Part shown: positions 15,088 through 20,549 of the stretch, piece after piece
How the letters are laid out: each line of letters opens with the position of its first letter
How positions within the stretch are numbered: the stretch's first letter is position 1
From: Euryarchaeota archaeon UBA10
Lineage (GTDB): Archaea > Thermoplasmatota > Poseidoniia > Poseidoniales > Poseidoniaceae
Assembly: GCA_002498185.1 (NCBI GenBank)
Contig: DAGO01000027.1
Location: forward strand, 1 to 20,549
DNA: 20,549 nt
Reading direction: 5' to 3'
The notes under the pieces: generated by a model
What the model saw: the letters and a program-made list of their open reading frames with translations, nothing else
Database searches by the model: none
Told to the model about the DNA's origin: nothing
Translations under genes and position numbers: made by a program

Positions 15088-16836
15088 ATGAATTCTGGAA
15101 TCTCATATCACGTAGATGCTACCAATGGCTCGAGTAGGAGACTTGGTGTCAAAATAGAGATTGAAGGCCCCTTCGATGGGAACATTTTGGAATTGAGATT
15201 CCCACGCTGGGTTCCTGGTTCATACTTTATTCGAGAGCCAATACAGCATATGTCAGACCTTTCTGCAACTTGTGATGGAGAGGAAATTAAAATCAAGCGA
15301 ATCGATGTTGATGGAGCGAGAGTTACAGGCGTTAGTGAAGCGAGTAAGATAGTGATTACTTACAGACTTCTCGCTGCTGAAATGACATGCAGAGCTAATC
15401 ATTTGGATCAATCTCATGTGCACATAATGCCCCCATACACTTGGATGATGCCAACCAGAGGAATAGATAATTCTAGAATGGACCAAACTCACAAAGTTAC
15501 TTTGGCGGCGCCAAAAGGATGGACCACTGCAACACAACTGGCTGGTAAAGAAGGTGAATGGTATGCAGATGGCAGAGACGAGTTCCTTGATGCAATTATG
15601 GAATCGAATGCTAATCCAATGATTTCTTTCGATGTGATGGGAACTACTCAATACCTCAAATTGTGGGATTCAGGAGGCATGCCAATTCCAAAGAAAGGTC
15701 TGGACCGTTTCATTGAAGCAATGAAACTAGTAATCGAAGAACACTTTGCATTATTTGGAGTTCCTGAATGGAAGGATTACTGGACCGTTCTACACTTGAC
15801 CGAATCTGGAAGAGGTGGCTTAGAACATCTTCGTAGTCAGACATCAATGATGCCCAGAAAGTGCTTGCAAGAAGGTAATGAAGAACAGTGGAGAGACCTT
15901 GTTTCCCTGTTCAGCCACGAATTCCTACACCAATGGAATGTCAAGCAATTGCGACCGAAGAATTTCTTAGAATACGAACTGCAAAAAGAAGAACACTCTG
16001 ACCTATTGTGGTGGTTTGAAGGCCTTACATCTTGGCTTGGAGACATTTTGTGTTTACGAAGTGGAGCTTGGAGCGAAGAAGACTGGCGCAAAGATTGGAC
16101 TCGTAAGATGAAAAGACATACCGATAGAAATGGAATGAGCCATGAGTCACTACAAGAAAGCAGTCACGACGCATGGATACATCTGTACAGGCCGAACTCC
16201 TACAGCAGAGAAGTACAAATCTCATATTATTTGGAAGGAGAGATGGCTGTATTCTGTCTCGATGCTGAATTGAGAAAGCGTTCGAAAGGCAAACACGGAA
16301 TGGATGATGTAATGGCAACTTTGTATCATAATCACAAACTCGATTCAAACAATCCAGGAATTACCCATTCAGACATCAAGAAAGCATTAGTGAATACTCC
16401 CGGTGGCAGAAGACTCGGTGTTATGCTAGATTCCTTAGTTAGTGAAAGAAAGGCTCCTGATGTGATTTCAGCAATGAAAACACTCGGCCTAGAAATGGTT
16501 GCTGACAAGAAAGCCAAAGGTGCTTGGATTGGCCTGAATTTAGCAAACAATCCCAACTGTGTCAAGGTGCGAACACATCTAACTGGATCACCTTGCAGAG
16601 AATCCGTCCATACTGGTGATGAGATTATTGCAATCGATGGCTTGCGCGTGAAGTCTTCAAGCGACATTACCGCCTCTATTTATGACAGTGAAGGCGTTGA
16701 GACCACATTTACAATTGCTAGGGAAGGCGTATTGCATGAAGTAAAGATTACACCTATTGCGAATCCAAATCACTTGACTATCGTAGAAGGCAAAGGCAAC
16801 AAACTTTGGCAAGCAATCAAGGCAACAATGCGCTGA
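15088..16836 (+). CDS. M61 family aminopeptidase with PDZ domain
   Basis: The 582-residue product is an M61 (glycyl aminopeptidase type) zinc peptidase. Residues 1-175 form the N-terminal beta domain with FPRWVPGSYFIRE at 38-50. The catalytic domain has the GGLEH substrate motif at 243-247, the zinc motif HEFLH at 277-281 (His277, Glu278, His281) and the third ligand Glu311 in WWFEGLTSW. A PDZ domain follows at about 495-575, with GDEIIAIDGLRV as its signature. This is the normal architecture and length of the family. There is no signal peptide, so the enzyme is probably cytoplasmic, where it would trim peptides with N-terminal glycine or similar residues. It is the last gene of the tightly packed series, and its stop codon directly abuts that of a convergent gene. 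Confidence 0.92.
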   Translation: MNSGISYHVDATNGSSRRLGVKIEIEGPFDGNILELRFPRWVPGSYFIREPIQHMSDLSATCDGEEIKIKRIDVDGARVTGVSEASKIVITYRLLAAEMTCRANHLDQSHVHIMPPYTWMMPTRGIDNSRMDQTHKVTLAAPKGWTTATQLAGKEGEWYADGRDEFLDAIMESNANPMISFDVMGTTQYLKLWDSGGMPIPKKGLDRFIEAMKLVIEEHFALFGVPEWKDYWTVLHLTESGRGGLEHLRSQTSMMPRKCLQEGNEEQWRDLVSLFSHEFLHQWNVKQLRPKNFLEYELQKEEHSDLLWWFEGLTSWLGDILCLRSGAWSEEDWRKDWTRKMKRHTDRNGMSHESLQESSHDAWIHLYRPNSYSREVQISYYLEGEMAVFCLDAELRKRSKGKHGMDDVMATLYHNHKLDSNNPGITHSDIKKALVNTPGGRRLGVMLDSLVSERKAPDVISAMKTLGLEMVADKKAKGAWIGLNLANNPNCVKVRTHLTGSPCRESVHTGDEIIAIDGLRVKSSSDITASIYDSEGVETTFTIAREGVLHEVKITPIANPNHLTIVEGKGNKLWQAIKATMR

Positions 16837-17256
16837 TCATTCTGATTTAGCTAGAACTTCTAGTAAAACGTGAATTGGAGGTAGGTGATTAGAGATAGTG
16901 TGCTTGCTTGTTTTTGGAGGATACAAGGTATCGCTCAAACACATTTCGATTACCTCTTCTTTTGTTATACTTTCAAGCCCACTTCCAGGCCAAACATCGA
17001 CGGTAATCTGGTCGTCGCTCAAATAATCGATTAGGATTACAGGTACTCGCTTTAGGCTCAAACAAATGGCCACTGAATGGCGATGGTGTCCATCCAAAAT
17101 AGAACCGGTTTGGGAATCTACCAGCAATGGTTTGGTAAATCCACCCCATTTTTTTGTCATCTCGAGAAGCTTGTCACGATTTTTGACTTTGATTTCTTCG
17201 TGAGGTTTCAACCAGTCCAAATCAACTAGTGAAACATCTTCTGCTTCCCACGACAT
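16837..17256 (-). CDS. SerK/ParB-like domain protein, possible free serine kinase
   Basis: The 139-residue product shows the ParB/sulfiredoxin-like fold of archaeal free serine kinases and SbnI: LKPHEEIKVKNRDKLLEM at 17-33, KPLLVDSQTGSILDGHHRH at 42-60 with the signature DGHHR, VPVILIDY at 71-78, and YPPKTSKHTI near 112-121, which resembles the C-terminal PPKTTRH motif I recall for SerK. SerK phosphorylates free L-serine for cysteine synthesis. Whether this short member is a kinase or a DNA-binding regulator cannot be settled here. The open frame continues upstream, but the extra part overlaps the divergent tRNA nucleotidyltransferase and has no family similarity; an ATG at 17319 is a possible alternative start. 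A weak TATA-like ATTATC about 27 bases ahead supports 17256. Confidence 0.72.
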   Translation of the reverse strand: MSWEAEDVSLVDLDWLKPHEEIKVKNRDKLLEMTKKWGGFTKPLLVDSQTGSILDGHHRHSVAICLSLKRVPVILIDYLSDDQITVDVWPGSGLESITKEEVIEMCLSDTLYPPKTSKHTISNHLPPIHVLLEVLAKSE

Positions 17257-17317
17257 AACACATTCCAAGCCGATTGATGGGATAATGCTTTGGAAAGGGT
17301 GAGCCTGACACCCTATC

Positions 17318-18571
17318 ATGGAGGAAGGGTTACTTGCAGATGTTCCAGGAGTAAGCATCCCTTCTCTGATCCCCGAAAATGAGGATTTAGCACATGTTTT
17401 GGACGTACTGTGCGCCACAGGATACGGCGCGTGGGTCGTAGGCGGTGCGGTTAGAGATTGTATACTGGGAGAATTGCCCAAAGAATATGACATATGCACT
17501 ACTGCTACTCCGGAACAAGTCGTTGAGTCGTTTGAAGACACGATTCCTACGGGAATAAAGTACGGCACTATTACCGTAAAGAGCGGAGATTCGATGTTTG
17601 AAGTAACCACTCTAAGGACTGAAACTGGCTACGGGGACGGCAGAAGGCCTGATGAAGTGAAATGGGGCTCGAGCCTAAGAATTGACCTTTCTAGGCGAGA
17701 TTTCACAATGAATGCCATGGCATATGACTATGCAAGAGGATTATTGCATGACCCCTTCGGAGGAAAGTCAGACTTAGAGAATGGTTTCCTAAAGGCTGTA
17801 GGAGATCCTAGTCAACGTCTTTCAGAAGATGGATTGCGAATTATGCGTGCCTATCGATTCATGGACCGACAAAAAAAGGGTATTTGGTTACCGGATAGTG
17901 AGTTATCTTCAGCTCTAATTGATAATCGCGCAATGCTGGCTATGGTCTCGATTGAAAGAGTTTGGAATGAATTGGTTAGAATAATCAATGGTGCAAACGC
18001 AAGTATAGTTCTTTCAAGAATGAATGATGATGGAGTTCTACCTGCGATTATTGGCTTCCCATTGCCCAAAGAGACCTTCGCCAAACTGGCAAAACTACCG
18101 GCTGATTTAGAAGCTAGAATGACAATATTATTTTCAGGACTAAAAGATGATGATATAACCGTAATTCTGGATAGATTGAAGGTTCCAAAAGCGGTTTTTT
18201 CTCGAGTTAAATTCCTTCATTTCCTTACTCAGAACTCTCCAAAACAAACCGATTTGCGGCTCTATAGAAACACTCTTTCAACGGAAGTTAAGACGCATTC
18301 AATCCTCGTAGAAACTCTTGGAGGAAATACTGATTTAATCAATAAATCATTGCAATATCCAACCGGAATCGAATGCTTGGTAAATGGAGAATGGATTATG
18401 GAGAGAACTGGTCTTGAGCCTGGAATTAAATTGGGTAGATTGAAAGATTGGTTATTCCGTATTCAAATCGAGAGAGGTTACACTGATTTGTCACAAATGG
18501 AGACTGCTCTATGCACCATTCCATGGGCTAATGGTGACCCGAAAGAATGGCCTCGGCCTTCATGGCCATGA
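17318..18571 (+). CDS. Class II (bacterial-type) tRNA nucleotidyltransferase / poly(A) polymerase family
   Basis: This 417-residue protein belongs to the class II nucleotidyltransferases that add CCA to tRNA 3' ends or, in some bacteria, poly(A) tails. The head motif GGAVRDCILGELPKEYDICT is at 42-61, TLRTETGYGDGRRPD at 98-112, RRDFTMNAMAYD at 126-137, HDPFGGKSDLENG at 144-156, and the nucleotide-recognition motif EDGLRIMRAYRF at 170-181. In the DxD metal-binding pair the first Asp is replaced by Glu (Glu56, with Asp58 retained), which should still bind metal but is less usual. The C-terminal part is the expected helical tRNA-binding region. Typical archaea use the unrelated class I CCA enzyme, so this gene is of bacterial type. 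It diverges from the SerK-like gene, and no clear ribosome binding site precedes the ATG. Confidence 0.87.
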   Translation: MEEGLLADVPGVSIPSLIPENEDLAHVLDVLCATGYGAWVVGGAVRDCILGELPKEYDICTTATPEQVVESFEDTIPTGIKYGTITVKSGDSMFEVTTLRTETGYGDGRRPDEVKWGSSLRIDLSRRDFTMNAMAYDYARGLLHDPFGGKSDLENGFLKAVGDPSQRLSEDGLRIMRAYRFMDRQKKGIWLPDSELSSALIDNRAMLAMVSIERVWNELVRIINGANASIVLSRMNDDGVLPAIIGFPLPKETFAKLAKLPADLEARMTILFSGLKDDDITVILDRLKVPKAVFSRVKFLHFLTQNSPKQTDLRLYRNTLSTEVKTHSILVETLGGNTDLINKSLQYPTGIECLVNGEWIMERTGLEPGIKLGRLKDWLFRIQIERGYTDLSQMETALCTIPWANGDPKEWPRPSWP

Positions 18572-18591
18572 CGGCACCAAGTTCATCACCA

Positions 18592-18608
18592 TATTCCTGC
18601 TAGGAATA
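18592..18608. repeat. Small inverted repeat before the EF-hand gene
   Basis: TATTCC and GGAATA are separated by five bases and end three bases before the ATG at 18611. A stem of six mostly A/T pairs is weak; it could be an operator half-site pair or chance. Confidence 0.25.
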
Positions 18609-18610
18609 CC

Positions 18611-20173
18611 ATGTCCGAGATGACTGAACCCAATAACTGGGTATCGACCGCAGGCGGTTGGGCTGTAGGAATCGGTTTTGTTACAATGGGGCTGGAGTCA
18701 GCGTTTATTGGAGAGTCAGTAATAGGAACAAGTTTCTGCTGCTTGGGAATATTTGGCCTAATTGCTGGTGCAATGGTATCTAACTCCGGTGCGGCTTTAA
18801 GTTCGGATGGCGCCATGGTTTTGAAACAAAATTCTACCGGGCAATGGGAATGGATGCCTAACTCAAACATTCCTGAACCTGTAGTCAATGACCCTGCGGC
18901 CAACTATAACGACCAAAACACTCAGATTATGTCTCGATTGGTATCTGAAATCAGAGGCGGAAGAACTCTTCAGGATTTGGATGACAATGAATTGTCAATT
19001 GTTGCAAATACATACGGCGTTAACAGTGGCTCTAAACAGCAGAAAATTGAGGCACTACACAACTCCGTTTTAGCGAAATCCGGCCTCAAACTTGGAGCGA
19101 TAGGGGTTGCTGCTGGAGTTGGCGCAGTAGGCGCATCTCGCATCATCAAATCCGGCAGGGAGAGAGCCATTGCACGTGCAGAGGAACTGCGAGAACAAGG
19201 TCGAGAGAAATTACAAGAAAATATTGATGCTGGAAAGTACAATATCAACTCTAGATTACCTACATCAGAAAGTGGTGAGGAAGCTACTGAAGTTGCACAC
19301 AACATAGTTCTCGACCAATTAAGAAAGCAAATTGAACAAAGAGGTTTGACTCCAGAAATGTTGTTCCAAATTGCTGACATGAACAAGGATGGCAAACTAG
19401 ATGCCAACGAAATTACAGGTGCGATGACTGCTGCTACAGGCTTCGCAGTTCCAGTATTCATTGTAAGCGATGCAATGAATGATTTCGACTTGGACAAGGA
19501 CGGCAAACTCGACCTTTCAGAAGTAAACAAACTCTGGGAGAAACTGGGCTTTGAACCAGAAACTGATAACGAATTTAGCGACGAAGAAATCGATGCTGTG
19601 CTAGAAGAAGTTGATTCAGTTGAGAATGATACTGCATCGCAAGAGCAGTTAATCGCAGAACAAGAAGCACGATTGCTTGCAGAACAAGAAGCCGCTAGGC
19701 AGGCTGAAGAAGAAGCAAGAGTCCAATCTGAACTCGAAGCAGCCAGATTGGAAGAAGAGGCTGCAGAGCATACCGCCGAGCAAGAGTCCGCTCCGGAAGT
19801 TCATGACGGCAGTGGCGAGTTAACCGAAGGTATTGACACAGAATTCGAAAGGCTGGTTCTTGAGATGGAAGGTGCTAGATTCTCTAGCGAGCGAAAGACG
19901 TTGATGGAAAAGCAAACAGCGGAATTCCTAGTGAACTTGAGGATTGAAAAGATGGAGAGAACTCTGATTGGCGACCCGCTTTATCGAGGAGGGCAATCTG
20001 TCCACGCTTTGATTGATGGAGGCCCATATGTCGGAGTCATCAAGATTCCAGTATCATTTGATGAGAAGATCCTCGAGCACAAAGCAGGGGACGAAATCCA
20101 AGTTTGGGCCAAGTTAGTTGACTTCTCCCCGAGTCTAAAGAGACCGGTTCTAGAAGCTAGTGAAATGATCTGA
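18611..20173 (+). CDS. Membrane-anchored EF-hand protein with coiled coil
   Basis: The 520-residue product has two N-terminal hydrophobic helices (about 14-33 and 35-55). A short SAP-like or LEM-like segment follows at about 121-152 (LDDNELSIVANTYGV, then KQQKIEALHNS), then a Gly/Ala-rich hydrophobic stretch at about 158-178 and a basic helix. Two well-formed EF-hand calcium loops lie at 256-267 (DMNKDGKLDANE) and 293-304 (DLDKDGKLDLSE). Residues 343-395 are a Glu/Ala/Gln-rich coiled coil, followed by a C-terminal domain at about 405-520 with alternating hydrophobic strands (GGPYVGVIKIPVSF, GDEIQVWAKLVDFS). No named family was recognised for the whole protein; a calcium-responsive membrane scaffold is one possibility. 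It starts 40 bases after the tRNA nucleotidyltransferase and may be read through from it. Confidence 0.78.
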   Translation: MSEMTEPNNWVSTAGGWAVGIGFVTMGLESAFIGESVIGTSFCCLGIFGLIAGAMVSNSGAALSSDGAMVLKQNSTGQWEWMPNSNIPEPVVNDPAANYNDQNTQIMSRLVSEIRGGRTLQDLDDNELSIVANTYGVNSGSKQQKIEALHNSVLAKSGLKLGAIGVAAGVGAVGASRIIKSGRERAIARAEELREQGREKLQENIDAGKYNINSRLPTSESGEEATEVAHNIVLDQLRKQIEQRGLTPEMLFQIADMNKDGKLDANEITGAMTAATGFAVPVFIVSDAMNDFDLDKDGKLDLSEVNKLWEKLGFEPETDNEFSDEEIDAVLEEVDSVENDTASQEQLIAEQEARLLAEQEAARQAEEEARVQSELEAARLEEEAAEHTAEQESAPEVHDGSGELTEGIDTEFERLVLEMEGARFSSERKTLMEKQTAEFLVNLRIEKMERTLIGDPLYRGGQSVHALIDGGPYVGVIKIPVSFDEKILEHKAGDEIQVWAKLVDFSPSLKRPVLEASEMI

Positions 20174-20215
20174 CCTTAGGCTGATATTGCATAAAACAAA
20201 CAATGTGGGAGAATT

Positions 20216-20518
20216 ATGTTCGCGTGGTTAATGAATTTCTTTTCGAACATTTTTGGCAATACTGCTAGAATAAATGTGGAGAAAAAAAATGATGGCAATT
20301 GGATTGGCCCAGATGGTGTCGAAACTGGTCCAAATGTATCCGAGAATTGGTATTTGACATACGAAGGCCCAGCGCCTATAGTTGAGGGTATCTATGAGCA
20401 AAATTACGGCGTAGACAGAGGAAATGGTGCAATTCCAATTGATTTCTACATCAATAAATGGGGTATTCCAGATGGATATGGGAATACCGATTACGAAAAA
20501 GAAATCAGCAGACGCTAA
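20216..20518 (+). CDS. Small hypothetical protein
   Basis: The 100-residue product has a hydrophobic, aromatic N terminus (MFAWLMNFFSNIFGN) and a polar, Gly-, Asn- and Tyr-rich remainder, with repeated short turns such as GPDGVETGPN and WGIPDGYGN. I do not recognise a family. The N-terminal segment is short for a transmembrane helix and could be amphipathic and membrane-associated. GGGAG at 20207-20211 lies four bases before the ATG, and AT-rich DNA (GATATTGCATAAAAC) precedes it, so expression is plausible. An antisense frame covers the same stretch, but it lacks comparable start signals. It follows the EF-hand gene by 42 bases. Confidence 0.6.
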   Translation: MFAWLMNFFSNIFGNTARINVEKKNDGNWIGPDGVETGPNVSENWYLTYEGPAPIVEGIYEQNYGVDRGNGAIPIDFYINKWGIPDGYGNTDYEKEISRR

Positions 20519-20549
20519 GCTCACCGATTTTTCTTCAAATCAAAGGGTA

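Noticed and set aside
17257..17610. N-terminal extension of the SerK-like frame
   Set aside because: It runs antisense through the conserved nucleotidyltransferase head domain, and family similarity starts only at about 17256.
18547..18569. Repeated GGCC blocks (ATGGCC and GGCCAT) at the end of the CCA-enzyme gene
   Set aside because: They lie within conserved-frame coding sequence and are too short to mean anything without comparative support.
20228..20524. 98-residue minus-strand open frame over the small gene at the right end
   Set aside because: The plus-strand frame has a ribosome binding site and AT-rich upstream DNA, and the minus-strand frame has neither.
1..20549. tRNA, rRNA, CRISPR arrays, insertion sequences, phage or plasmid genes
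   Set aside because: I looked for cloverleaf-like segments, spaced direct repeats, transposase motifs and terminal inverted repeats and saw none; the intergenic gaps are almost all under 60 bases.

Overview
The window looks like a chromosomal segment of an uncultured marine euryarchaeon of the Marine Group II type (Candidatus Poseidoniales or relatives). The reasons are the combination of an archaeal HTH_10 (bacterio-opsin-activator type) regulator, archaeal TATA-like elements about 26-27 bases ahead of several start codons, strong GGAGG-type ribosome binding sites on other genes, a bacterial-type DNA gyrase B, and a very large cell-surface metalloprotease with PKD-like repeats. The placement is inference from gene content. 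I see no sign of a plasmid, prophage, insertion sequence, CRISPR array or RNA gene.

Layout. A 5'-truncated view of gyrB (minus strand, its 3' end is off the window) diverges from a type I 3-dehydroquinate dehydratase (aroD) across a roughly 330-base region that holds a perfect 12-base palindrome. aroD converges, with a 4-base overlap, on two minus-strand genes for exported proteins: a 328-residue single-pass protein of unknown function and a 1392-residue zinc metalloprotease with PKD-like repeats. The large protease diverges from a secreted M28-family peptidase or glutaminyl-cyclase-like protein; the two appear to share one near-palindromic TATA element. Next come a membrane protein with a carboxypeptidase-regulatory-like domain, apparently starting at a non-standard ATC codon, and a thymidylate kinase fused to a long C-terminal region. 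That kinase abuts a convergent DUF2085 membrane protein, which diverges from a four-helix membrane protein of unknown function.

From 12310 a plus-strand series follows: the HTH_10 regulator with a textbook leaderless promoter, a protein-L-isoaspartate methyltransferase-like protein with a degraded SAM motif, a HEAT-repeat protein starting at TTG, and an M61 aminopeptidase with a PDZ domain. The last three are tightly packed and are probably at least partly co-transcribed. The M61 gene abuts a convergent SerK/ParB-like gene. That gene diverges from a bacterial-type (class II) tRNA nucleotidyltransferase, which is followed by a membrane-anchored EF-hand protein and a small hypothetical protein.

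Themes. Three peptidase-type genes (surface PKD metalloprotease, M28, M61-PDZ) fit a protein-degrading heterotrophic lifestyle. Two information-processing genes (gyrB, CCA-adding enzyme) are of bacterial type. Much of the rest is ordinary housekeeping. I did not find a convincing new multi-gene defence or biosynthetic system. The most unusual items are the fused thymidylate kinase, the ATC start, the methyltransferase-like/HEAT/M61 cluster and the leader hairpin at 3008-3042.
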